DNA from: Methanomassiliicoccales archaeon PtaB.Bin134
GTDB taxonomy: Archaea > Thermoplasmatota > Thermoplasmata > Methanomassiliicoccales > UBA472
Reading direction: 5' to 3'
NCBI GenBank assembly: GCA_002067045.1
Contig: MVPZ01000127.1
Span: forward strand, 1 to 22,195
DNA length: 22,195 nucleotides
Shown here: positions 1 to 5,317 of the stretch, one piece after another
Layout of the letters: every line of letters starts with the position of its first letter
Numbering within the stretch: the stretch's first letter is position 1
Made by a program: the position numbers and the translations under genes
The notes under the pieces: generated by a model
Database searches by the model: none
Told to the model about the DNA's origin: nothing
What the model saw: only the letters and a program-made list of their open reading frames with translations

Positions 1-143
1 TCGGGCATGTCCTTCTCGATCAGGTCTGTGGCGATGCCCGGCGATTCGCAGGTCTGGACAGAGATCTCTCCGCCCTTCTCAAGGAACTCCTTGGCCAACT
101 CTAGAAGTCCGGGCTCATCATCGACGTAAAGGCATTTTATCAA
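1..143 (-). CDS. Response regulator receiver domain protein, 5' fragment
   Basis: The reverse strand encodes 47 residues beginning MIKCLYVDDEPGLLELAKEF before the window ends. The D8-D9-E10 triplet after a hydrophobic beta strand is the Mg-binding acidic pocket of a CheY-like receiver domain, and the following amphipathic helix fits. The phospho-accepting aspartate lies outside the window, so the output domain is unknown; many archaeal proteins with this N-terminus continue into PAS and histidine-kinase domains. The start is TTG because an in-frame TAA sits immediately upstream and no other start lies between. A TATA-like run at 164-172 is about 25 nt from this TTG, so the message is probably leaderless. 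Receiver assignment is firm; anything beyond it is not visible. Confidence 0.8.
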   Translation of the reverse strand, partial: MIKCLYVDDEPGLLELAKEFLEKGGEISVQTCESPGIATDLIEKDMP

Positions 144-444
144 TTACCACACCATTTTTTCTCATCTTAAATCTCATTCGGCTTTAAATGATGATTGACA
201 ATATTATCAGAAACGAAACTATCAATAAAGGGCGAAAAATATGATTCATCTCCATGGGAGATGGACATGTCCCATTCAATGCCATCGGCCAGATGGGGAG
301 AATGGGAATGGAAAAATTTTCATCCCTCATCACCAGCGCTCGCATCGTTTTGTAAACTATTATCAATTATTCTGATAAAACAAAAATGGTAGGAGGAACT
401 AGGTCAATAATATCCCCTCCATTATTCCATCCAGAGGTGACAGC
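144..444. other. Gene-poor intergenic stretch with small inverted repeats
   Basis: No convincing gene is visible. Two ORFs of about 60 codons overlap on opposite strands (184-366 minus, 195-392 plus), but neither has a ribosome binding site or a recognisable domain. A perfect 6-bp inverted repeat (ATGGGA at 254-259, TCCCAT at 270-275) encloses the palindrome GGACATGTCC at 263-272. The stretch 350-385 is AT-rich and could hold the promoter of the small ORF at 445. Confidence 0.4.
164..172 (-). promoter_or_regulatory. Putative TATA box of the response regulator gene
   Basis: An AT-rich element (ATTTAAGAT on the minus strand) is centred about 25 nt upstream of the TTG at 143. That is the archaeal TATA-to-start distance, and no Shine-Dalgarno sequence precedes the TTG, so a leaderless transcript is likely. 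It was assigned by position and composition only. Confidence 0.4.
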
Positions 445-504
445 ATGGCCAAGAAGGACAAGAAGGCTGAGAGGTCCACCAAGGACGCCGCTCCGAAGAA
501 CTGA
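445..504 (+). CDS. Putative 19-residue highly charged peptide
   Basis: ATG at 445 opens a 20-codon frame ending in TGA, encoding MAKKDKKAERSTKDAAPKN. A strong Shine-Dalgarno sequence (GAGGTGA, 434-440) lies four bases before the ATG, far better than random expectation in this stretch. The product is hydrophilic, with six lysines, one arginine and no membrane segment. A T-rich run (CCTTTCCTTTTTTC around 559-572) could end the transcript. I do not recognise the peptide. It could be a true small protein, or the surviving 5' end of a longer gene lost when the neighbouring island rearranged. The ribosome binding site is the main evidence. Confidence 0.35.
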   Translation: MAKKDKKAERSTKDAAPKN

Positions 505-907
505 TCGCGATGAGGTCACCGCATCATGGCGCGGAGGTCCGCGTCAAACCTTAGATAGCCTTTCCTTTTTTCACCAATCATCAACGGATTATTACTTTGT
601 CTTCATTATGGTGGTGCTTACACGGTGATAAAAAATGGGAATATGGACCCGGTCGGTTTTTTTGGGCCCCTGAACCATCTGGCTCATGATGAGGTATACA
701 CACGTTGTAGAGTTCCGCCGCGCCGGCGGGGATCGGATCTCGCAGCAGACTGGGGACACCGTGGCCACCTCAATAAAAGGATACCCCAATCTATCACTTG
801 AAGACAGACATAATATTGGGAACGCAACCAAAATAATTCTCACGTATTCTTAAAGGTAATAAGATACACGATAATTATTAATTATAACTGCATATTATTG
901 CATCCGT
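505..907. other. Intergenic stretch with weak ORFs and one tRNA-end-like repeat
   Basis: A 55-codon ORF runs 686-853 on the plus strand from paired ATGs, ends in TAA, and has no ribosome binding site or recognised domain. An 83-codon minus ORF (843-592) overlaps it; neither can be preferred. A T-run at about 559-572 could be a terminator. CCCGGTCGG at 648-656 repeats the 3' end of the tRNA gene at 2656. The last 60 nt before 908 are very AT-rich and probably carry the promoter of the DUF3800 gene. Confidence 0.4.
648..656 (+). repeat. Partial copy of tRNA(CAU) 3'-end sequence (possible relic att site)
   Basis: CCCGGTCGG matches nine bases of the tRNA 3' segment at 2660-2668 in the same orientation. 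After one mismatched base a TTT run continues the match. It lies left of the AT-rich DUF3800 gene and could mark the distal end of an older insertion. At nine bases the match is short, so chance is possible. Confidence 0.3.
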
Positions 908-1546
908 TTGTACGATTCAGTAGAGGTATATATCGACGAAAGTGGTGATTTGGGGTTCTCGAATGGAAGCTCAAAATTCTTTATTATTGAAGCGATGATA
1001 GCTCCAAATAAGATTAACTTCCAGAGAATCGTTAAAAAGGCCAATGAAAAATTAAAGATTGCCGGTAAATGTCAGGCCGAAGTTAAGTTCAACAATAGTA
1101 ACACAAATATTCGTCATTTCTTTATCGACAAATTCTGTGCGACCGAATGCCAGGTTGTTTGGTATGCAGTACAAAAAACACGTGTGGACGCCGATTTAAG
1201 AAGGAAGAAAGACAAACTTTATAATTACATGTGTGGGAAAGTGATGGGTAGTGTATTTAGTTCCGTCCACACAAAAAATCTTAATGTAATAATCGATAAA
1301 CGACCTGGAGGACGGGCTGAACGTAACGATTTCGATAGATATATCACCGGCATTCTTGACGGCCAACACCTCGGGATGTTTCCTCCCGAGTTAAAACTCA
1401 GTCATTATGACTCATGCAATAACGCCGGCCTCAGAGTCAACGACTTCGTCGCGGGGTCGATCTTCCAACACCTTGAACGAAGAGACGATCAGTATTACTC
1501 AAAATTTGAAAATAAGGTCATCATTGGTAGAAAGTTGTGGGGATAA
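908..1546 (+). CDS. DUF3800 domain protein
   Basis: This 212-residue protein has the DUF3800 hallmarks: an N-terminal YIDESGDLGF motif with acidic residues D10, E11 and D14, an internal VIIDKR strand (D130), and a C-terminal LRVNDFVAG block (175-183, D179) followed by an acidic helix and a YY pair (196-197). The spaced acidic residues suggest an RNase H-like metal site, but no biochemical role is established for the family to my knowledge; such genes are frequent in mobile and defence-rich islands. The start is TTG, with no clear ribosome binding site. Codon use is much more AT-rich than in the genes to the right, which points to acquisition by transfer. It stands alone between two tRNA-end-like repeats (648 and 1555). 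Confidence 0.8.
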   Translation: MYDSVEVYIDESGDLGFSNGSSKFFIIEAMIAPNKINFQRIVKKANEKLKIAGKCQAEVKFNNSNTNIRHFFIDKFCATECQVVWYAVQKTRVDADLRRKKDKLYNYMCGKVMGSVFSSVHTKNLNVIIDKRPGGRAERNDFDRYITGILDGQHLGMFPPELKLSHYDSCNNAGLRVNDFVAGSIFQHLERRDDQYYSKFENKVIIGRKLWG

Positions 1547-1554
1547 GAGCAGAC

Positions 1555-1566
1555 CCCGGTCGGATT
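1555..1566 (+). repeat. Direct repeat of the tRNA(CAU) 3' end (candidate att site)
   Basis: CCCGGTCGGATT is identical to 2660-2671, the T-arm and acceptor end of the tRNA gene, and has the same orientation. It lies nine bases after the DUF3800 stop codon. The 1.1 kb between the copies holds small membrane ORFs and the recombinase remnant that borders the tRNA, which is the geometry expected of a tRNA-targeting integrative element. Confidence 0.45.
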
Positions 1567-1607
1567 CTTGCTTTGTGTACCCTTCCGGTGCACATCTACC
1601 GACCGGG
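1555..1607. repeat. 9-bp perfect inverted repeat after the DUF3800 gene
   Basis: CCCGGTCGG at 1555-1563 pairs exactly with CCGACCGGG at 1599-1607. Inside the loop a smaller imperfect hairpin (TGTACC against GGTGCA) surrounds about 1578-1592. It could fold in RNA as a transcript end, although no T-run follows, or be a recombinase binding site in DNA. The left arm is the same sequence as the tRNA 3'-end repeat. Confidence 0.5.
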
Positions 1608-1824
1608 ACTTACCTGCAATCTGTATACTATTATCCTAGCATATAAAACTTTGATTACTACTATCAGGGGAAAAATTGTAGATATGAATGACAATTAATT
1701 TAATAAAATAGACAATTAATAACCAATTTATTTAAATAAATAAAGATAAAGAATTAATTATTTATAGTCAGCAATCCATCCTAGGTTGGGATAATGGGGG
1801 AGTTCTCGGCAGGAACGTAACGAC
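1608..1824. other. AT-rich spacer with direct repeats and a 14-bp palindrome
   Basis: This spacer is strikingly AT-rich between GC-rich flanks. GACAATTAAT occurs at 1690-1699 and again at 1711-1720, a 21-bp step of two helical turns. TTTATTTAAATAAA at 1727-1740 is a perfect palindrome. Such structure suits a promoter and operator zone, recombinase arm sites, or an origin-like region of an integrated element. No ORF is visible. Confidence 0.45.
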
Positions 1825-1947
1825 ATGCCGACAAGACCAGGAATGGGAGAGCGCCTGCTGGCGCTCTCGGTGCTAGCGATCATGGCCTGCGGATTGATGA
1901 TCCTGCTGGTTGCGATATTCAACCTGAGCCAGGAGGCCTATCAGTGA
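1825..1947 (+). CDS. Small single-helix membrane protein (or 5' half of a broken gene)
   Basis: The frame ATG 1825 to TGA 1945-1947 encodes 40 residues: a short basic N-terminus (MPTRPGMGER), one strongly hydrophobic segment at about residues 11-33 (LLALSVLAIMACGLMILLV) and a polar tail. The same frame continues past the TGA for 58 more codons with a second hydrophobic segment. It may therefore be half of a two-helix protein split by a nonsense change, where TGG tryptophan would fit. It heads a cluster of overlapping tiny ORFs leading into the recombinase remnant. The family is not recognised; holin-like or plasmid membrane proteins look similar, but nothing here is specific. Confidence 0.4.
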   Translation: MPTRPGMGERLLALSVLAIMACGLMILLVAIFNLSQEAYQ

Positions 1948-1956
1948 CTGGGGGTA

Positions 1957-2124
1957 TTGGGCGCGAACAGCGTGTTCCTCGTCTTCATGGTGCTCAGGCA
2001 GCGGCTTGAGATGATGAGGCTGCAGGAGCTCCAGAGGATAGTATCGGACCCGTTGAAGCTGATGGAGATCCTCACCAAAGCCTACGAAGCTGCTCAGACG
2101 CAGCATCCGCATGAGGCCAACTGA
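1957..2124 (+). CDS. Small membrane protein with amphipathic tail (possible 3' half of 1825 ORF)
   Basis: This reading frame directly continues the ORF that stops at 1945. If translated separately it could begin at TTG 1957, just after a GGGGG run, giving 55 residues. It has a hydrophobic stretch (GANSVFLVFMVL) followed by a long charged helix rich in L, R, E and Q, likely a coiled coil. Its last 14 nt overlap the next ATG at 2111. The start is weak, because the G-run is too close for a good ribosome binding site, so a pseudogene fragment joined to the preceding ORF is equally likely. The function is not recognised. Confidence 0.3.
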   Translation: MGANSVFLVFMVLRQRLEMMRLQELQRIVSDPLKLMEILTKAYEAAQTQHPHEAN

Positions 2125-2254
2125 GTTGGACCCGCTCACCCTGCTCGTACTGATCCCGGTCATCAACACCGCCGCGATCCTCATCGCTTACGGGCTGGGG
2201 GAGATATCGAAGGTCGAGCGTCTCCTTAGGCGGCTCCGTGGCGATAAGGAATGA
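2111..2254 (+). CDS. Small membrane protein, 47 residues
   Basis: ATG 2111 opens 48 codons ending in TGA at 2252-2254. The product begins MRPTELDPLTLL, has one transmembrane helix at about residues 8-29 and a basic C-terminal tail (VERLLRRLRGDKE). The frame overlaps the preceding ORF by 14 nt and the recombinase remnant by 17 nt, the compressed layout typical of plasmid or viral cassettes. No family is recognised. Confidence 0.4.
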   Translation: MRPTELDPLTLLVLIPVINTAAILIAYGLGEISKVERLLRRLRGDKE

Positions 2255-2522
2255 CTTCGGTGGCTGCCCTGTAACAAACGTCGACCGATTGGCTCTGGTC
2301 GGCATCATGGAGAGGCTGGTGCAGTGCACCGGCATGGACAAGCCCGGGCTGCACCACCGCAACCGCAGGACCCGGGGTCGCCTCACCATGGAAGCGGCCG
2401 GCAAGGACAACGAGAAGGCGCTGCTGATAGTCTCGGAGGCGTACGGGCACGAGGACCTCAAGCAGACTCGCCAGTACTTAGGACTTCCAATAGACGATTT
2501 GAACGAGGTTCAGCAGAAGTAG
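2238..2522 (+). pseudogene. Tyrosine recombinase (integrase), C-terminal remnant
   Basis: From GTG 2238 the 94-residue frame carries the C-terminal half of the tyrosine recombinase catalytic domain. A box II motif (HRNRRTRGRLTMEAAG, with the H-x-x-R arrangement) is followed by a G-H pair and the presumed nucleophile tyrosine in AYGHEDLKQTRQYLGL. The N-terminal DNA-binding domain and the box I arginine are absent; full enzymes are typically about 300 residues or longer. After the TAG at 2520-2522 the same frame runs 27 more codons (SEYLARIKRRMKEGL onward) to TGA 2604-2606, as if the true C-terminus lay there. It ends about 50 nt from the 3' end of a tRNA gene, the usual place for an integrase beside its att site. 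It is almost certainly inactive. Confidence 0.6.
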
Positions 2523-2628
2523 AGCGAGTATCTCGCCAGGATCAAGAGGCGTATGAAGGAGGGGCTCCCCCCGGAGAAGGATTTCTCCGTGAGGATCTCC
2601 CGGTGAGGTCAAACGCACCCCCTAGGGG

Positions 2629-2633
2629 AAAAA
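2629..2633 (-). terminator. Weak T-run terminator of the tRNA(CAU) gene
   Basis: Reading the minus strand, five Ts occur 23 nt past the tRNA 3' end. Archaeal transcription often ends at such T-runs. The run is short, so confidence is limited. Confidence 0.35.
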
Positions 2634-2655
2634 TCGTTCGAGCCAGTAAATGTGA

Positions 2656-2729
2656 TGGGCCCGGTCGGATTTGAACCGACGACCAAGCGGTTATGAGCCG
2701 CTCGCTCCACCGGACTAAGCTACGGACCC
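2656..2729 (-). tRNA. tRNA with CAU anticodon (elongator Met, or Ile2)
   Basis: The minus strand folds into a complete 74-nt cloverleaf: acceptor GGGTCCG with CGGGCCC (one G-U pair), a D-arm, anticodon stem AGCGG/CCGCT around loop CTCATAA (anticodon CAT), T-arm GTCGG/CCGAC around TTCAAAT, and discriminator A. The anticodon stem lacks the GGG/CCC pairs of initiators, so this is elongator tRNA-Met or the AUA-reading tRNA-Ile whose C34 is modified; sequence alone does not decide. There is no intron and no encoded CCA. A TATA box lies at 2759-2766. The 3' end is repeated at 1555 and a recombinase remnant abuts it, so it appears to have served as an integration site. Confidence 0.93.
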
Positions 2730-2758
2730 TTGATGGGTTCAGGTTAAAGCGGGGGGCA

Positions 2759-2766
2759 ATATAAAA
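2759..2766 (-). promoter_or_regulatory. TATA box of the tRNA(CAU) gene
   Basis: TTTATATT on the minus strand lies about 33 nt upstream of the tRNA 5' end in an otherwise GC-rich stretch. This fits archaeal TATA placement with a short 5' leader. Confidence 0.6.
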
Positions 2767-2866
2767 TTGTTGTTTCCACCGCCCCTGGGAGCGCGTCCGC
2801 GCATCCGATCGCTTCCGAACATTATTTACCGCGTTCCGTGCTATTTCATCATTCTGAGGCGTCATC

Positions 2867-4105
2867 TTGGCGGAACCAGGTAGGAAGCGCAATGCCATCA
2901 TCAACGGTATTTCCATCAACGTGCTGGTGCTCGGTTTGGTATCTCTCCTGACCGACATAAGCAGCGAGATGATCTATCCGATACTACCGCTGTTCCTGAC
3001 CGGCATCGGCGCCACCGGTGCGGTCATCGGTCTGATCGAGGGGTCGGCGGAGACCGCCGCCTCCCTGCTGAAGGTGGTGTCCGGGCGTCTGTCGGACAAG
3101 TTCGGGAAGAGAAAGCCGTTCCTAACCTGGGGGTACGGGCTCAGCACCGTCTCCAAACCGCTCCTCTTCTTCGTCACTTCGTATTGGCACGTTTTCGGCG
3201 TACGTGTCACCGAGCGCATCGGTAAGGGTATCCGCAGCGCGCCCCGAGACGCCCTCATCGCCGATTCCACCAGGAGCGAGGACATGGGCCGGGCCTTCGG
3301 CCTGCACAAGGCCATGGACTCCACCGGCGCGGTCATCGGGCCGCTGTTGGTGATCCCCGTACTGTTGGCCGCCTCGGCCGTCACCACCGACACCTATCGT
3401 CTGGTGTTCCTGCTGGCCACCATCCCCGCGGCCCTAGCCGTGCTGGTCATCGTCCTCTTCGTCAGAGAGGCGGATGGAAAGCTCCCCCGTTCCAACGGGC
3501 GCATTTGGAAGGACTACCGGCGGCTGGGTAGAAGGTTCTGGCTGCTCACTCTGGTGGTGCTGACCTTCTTCGCCGGAGAGATAAGCTACGCCTTCTTCGT
3601 GCTGCAATCGGAGGCGCAGGGCATGAGCACCATCACCACCATTCTGCTCTACGTCCTCTTCAACGTGGTGTTCGTCATCGTATCGCTGCCCTCGGGCATT
3701 TTGTCGGACCGGTTAGGGCGCCGGCCCGTGCTGGCCTTCTCCTTCCTCCTGTTCGCCGCCACCTGCCTGGTCATGTCCTTGGCCGATGGTTTGCTCCTTC
3801 TAGCCCTGGGCTTCTCCTTATTTGGCGTTTACAAAGGTTCCAGCGAGGGCGTGTTCAAGGCCTTCGTGGTGGATGTGGTGCCCAAGGACCTCCGCGGCAC
3901 CGCCCTGGGCGTCTATCACACGGCGGTGGGATTGGTCATGCTTCCGGGCGGCGTCATCGCCGGCCTGTTGTGGGATTCGGCCGGCGCCGTAGGCACCTTC
4001 GCCTACGGTATAGCCACCAGCCTGATGGCGTTGGCGCTGATGCTGCTCCTGACCCGCAGTGAGCGCGGCCGAGCTACTGGGCCCTCTTCTCCAGGATCTC
4101 CTTGA
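2867..4105 (+). CDS. MFS family transporter
   Basis: This 412-residue protein matches a 12-helix major facilitator. The first helix contains LTDISSEMIYPILPLFLT (28-45), the loop motif SDKFGKRKP occurs at 76-84 between helices 2 and 3, and its counterpart SDRLGRRP at 280-287 in the second half. A conserved GKGIRSAPRDALIADS loop (119-134) follows helix 4. It probably works as a proton-driven exporter at the cell membrane; the substrate cannot be told. The TTG start at 2867 follows GAGGCG (2856-2861), and a TATA-like ATTATTT sits at 2821-2827. No ATG is available upstream. The 3' end overlaps the convergent gene at 4074 by 32 nt. Confidence 0.85.
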   Translation: MAEPGRKRNAIINGISINVLVLGLVSLLTDISSEMIYPILPLFLTGIGATGAVIGLIEGSAETAASLLKVVSGRLSDKFGKRKPFLTWGYGLSTVSKPLLFFVTSYWHVFGVRVTERIGKGIRSAPRDALIADSTRSEDMGRAFGLHKAMDSTGAVIGPLLVIPVLLAASAVTTDTYRLVFLLATIPAALAVLVIVLFVREADGKLPRSNGRIWKDYRRLGRRFWLLTLVVLTFFAGEISYAFFVLQSEAQGMSTITTILLYVLFNVVFVIVSLPSGILSDRLGRRPVLAFSFLLFAATCLVMSLADGLLLLALGFSLFGVYKGSSEGVFKAFVVDVVPKDLRGTALGVYHTAVGLVMLPGGVIAGLLWDSAGAVGTFAYGIATSLMALALMLLLTRSERGRATGPSSPGSP

Positions 4106-4589
4106 CCTTGACGTAGGTCAGGGCTGTCCATACGACGGAGAACGTCCCTCCGATCACCCCTATTATCAGGAAGATCCTGGCGATGCCCTCCGTCATCCAG
4201 TCCAGTAAGAACTCGAGGCTGCCCGGCAGCGGGTCCGCAAAGAATTCCATGTTGAAATGGAAGTAGTTCAGGAAGTAGATCGCCGAGATCACGAACAGCA
4301 CGGACACCACGACATCCAGAGGTCTGGAGGGGTTCTTGCGGCCCACCAGGAACCTGAAGGCCGAGGGCACCATGCCGAACAGCAGCGGACCGAAGAGCAC
4401 GGTCGCATCCATCTCATTGAATTCGGAAGAATAGAATCCAGTGTCATCGGCCCAATGCACCAGCAGGAAGATGAACACGATGATGCTGAGGATCACCCCT
4501 GCCAGCTGGCCGGCCCTCTCACCCTGCTTCAACCTATCGTTCTTCGCCTCTCTTTTCCAGTTCGATTCGAACAATGTTCTCCCCCGCAT
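4074..4589 (-). CDS. Conserved-type four-helix membrane protein, function unknown
   Basis: The 171-residue product has a basic cytoplasmic N-terminus and about four transmembrane helices: residues 29-45 (GVILSIIVFIFLLVHW), 65-80, 93-110 (VVVSVLFVISAIYFLNYF) and 138-155 (IFLIIGVIGGTFSVVW), with an acidic loop between the first two. I do not recognise the family. The ATG at 4589 is the longest start, but a strong GGGGAGA followed three bases later by an in-frame TTG at 4574 is an attractive alternative. The TATA box at 4605-4614 is shared with the divergent DUF2284 gene. It ends in TAG inside the 3' end of the convergent MFS gene. Confidence 0.65.
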   Translation of the reverse strand: MRGRTLFESNWKREAKNDRLKQGERAGQLAGVILSIIVFIFLLVHWADDTGFYSSEFNEMDATVLFGPLLFGMVPSAFRFLVGRKNPSRPLDVVVSVLFVISAIYFLNYFHFNMEFFADPLPGSLEFLLDWMTEGIARIFLIIGVIGGTFSVVWTALTYVKVKEILEKRAQ

Positions 4590-4604
4590 ACAATTACAAA
4601 TTGT

Positions 4605-4614
4605 GAATATAAAT
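4605..4614. promoter_or_regulatory. Shared TATA region between divergent genes
   Basis: GAATATAAAT reads as a TATA box on the plus strand and ATTTATATTC on the minus. Placed 25-27 nt downstream, a plus-strand transcript would begin near 4637 and a minus-strand transcript near 4583. The plus-strand start point lies after the ATG at 4616, which argues for the DUF2284 start at 4673. Confidence 0.5.
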
Positions 4615-4672
4615 AATGAAGCTCCGGCCGATAATGATTTTAGCGTTGTACGGCGTTGTCAACAGGGAGAAC

Positions 4673-5236
4673 ATGGAGATCGAGGAACATCTTCAGGCGC
4701 TGTGCGCCAACGCGACCGTGTACGGGGCGAGCAAGGTCGCCCCCATGCCCACCTACAACATCATCGTCGACCCGCGGGTCAACTTCAAATGCCAGGTTCC
4801 GCTCTGCCAGTACTATGGGCGCAGCCACATCTGTCCGCCGCGGACCATGTCCGCGGAGGAGTTCGCCAAGGTCCTGGCGAAGTACAGCTTCGCCATCCTG
4901 GTGCAGGTGACCCAACCGGCCCTGGAGGCCGGTCCTGACCGTCAGAAACTGGCCAACGAGCAGGTGCTCAAGTTGAACGAGGTGATCGCCAAGCTGGAGA
5001 GGGACGCTATGCTCATGGGCTACCGATTCTCAGCCGGGCTGGGAGGCGGGCCGTGCCCGCTGTGCGAGGAATGCAGCGCCGTGAACGACGAGCACTGCCG
5101 TCATCCTTTCAAAGCGCGTCCGTCCATGGAGGCGGTCGGCATAGACGTCATCAAGACGGCGGAGAACGCCGGGATGCCCATCGACCTGCCGCCCAAGGAC
5201 ACCTACGTGTGGACCGGCCTGTTGCTGCTGGATTGA
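4673..5236 (+). CDS. DUF2284 family predicted metal-binding protein
   Basis: This 187-residue protein shows both cysteine clusters of DUF2284: FKCQVPLCQYYGRSHICPP (C40, C45, C54) and PCPLCEECSAVNDEHCRHP (C128, C131, C134, C142), plus the KARPSMEAVGIDV block at 147-159. The cysteines probably hold an iron-sulfur cluster or zinc; the cellular role is unknown. The family is common in methanogens and anaerobes. The frame is open from an ATG at 4616, but the TATA box at 4605-4614 would start transcription after it. The ATG at 4673 follows AGGGAGA, and the product then begins as relatives do (MEIEEHLQALC). The gene stands alone, divergent from the membrane-protein gene at 4589. Confidence 0.82.
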   Translation: MEIEEHLQALCANATVYGASKVAPMPTYNIIVDPRVNFKCQVPLCQYYGRSHICPPRTMSAEEFAKVLAKYSFAILVQVTQPALEAGPDRQKLANEQVLKLNEVIAKLERDAMLMGYRFSAGLGGGPCPLCEECSAVNDEHCRHPFKARPSMEAVGIDVIKTAENAGMPIDLPPKDTYVWTGLLLLD

Positions 5237-5262
5237 GGTGGGATCATTTTCGTCAGAAAAGG

Positions 5263-5269
5263 ATAAATA
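5263..5269 (+). promoter_or_regulatory. Putative TATA box of the TetR operon
   Basis: ATAAATA lies about 25 nt upstream of the palindromic operator centre near 5293. Transcription would begin within the operator, a position suited to repression. Confidence 0.5.
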
Positions 5270-5280
5270 CCTTGTTAAAT

Positions 5281-5317
5281 CATGTTAGTTAGTGATAACT
5301 AGCAAGTGATTAACATG
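5281..5317. promoter_or_regulatory. Palindromic operator at the TetR gene start
   Basis: Two nested inverted repeats are present. The outer arms are CATGTTA (5281-5287) and TAACATG (5311-5317); TAGTTA (5286-5291) and TAACTA (5296-5301) surround GTGA. The element covers the predicted transcription start and the ATG at 5315, consistent with autoregulation by the encoded TetR protein. The CATGTTA half-site recurs twice upstream of the second symporter operon (21462 and 21477). Confidence 0.55.

Noticed and set aside
254..275. 6-bp hairpin as a regulatory RNA
   Set aside because: The stem is short, with no flanking promoter or terminator that would define an RNA gene.
592..853. Overlapping ORFs on both strands in the left intergenic region
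   Set aside because: Neither has a ribosome binding site, TATA at leaderless distance or recognisable domain; listed only as content of the gap.
1690..1740. Possible CRISPR array
   Set aside because: There are only two 10-bp repeats 21 bp apart, with no regular repeat and spacer series and no cas genes in the window.
2072..2461. 129-codon minus-strand ORF over the recombinase remnant
   Set aside because: It is antisense to frames with recognisable recombinase motifs and shows no domain of its own.
2520..2522. TAG as a pyrrolysine codon in the recombinase
   Set aside because: Three apparently intact genes in the window end in TAG and the recombinase already lacks its N-terminal half, so decay explains the stop more simply.
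4616..4672. N-terminal extension of the DUF2284 protein from ATG 4616
   Set aside because: The TATA box is two bases upstream, so the transcript would begin after this ATG; relatives begin near the ATG at 4673.
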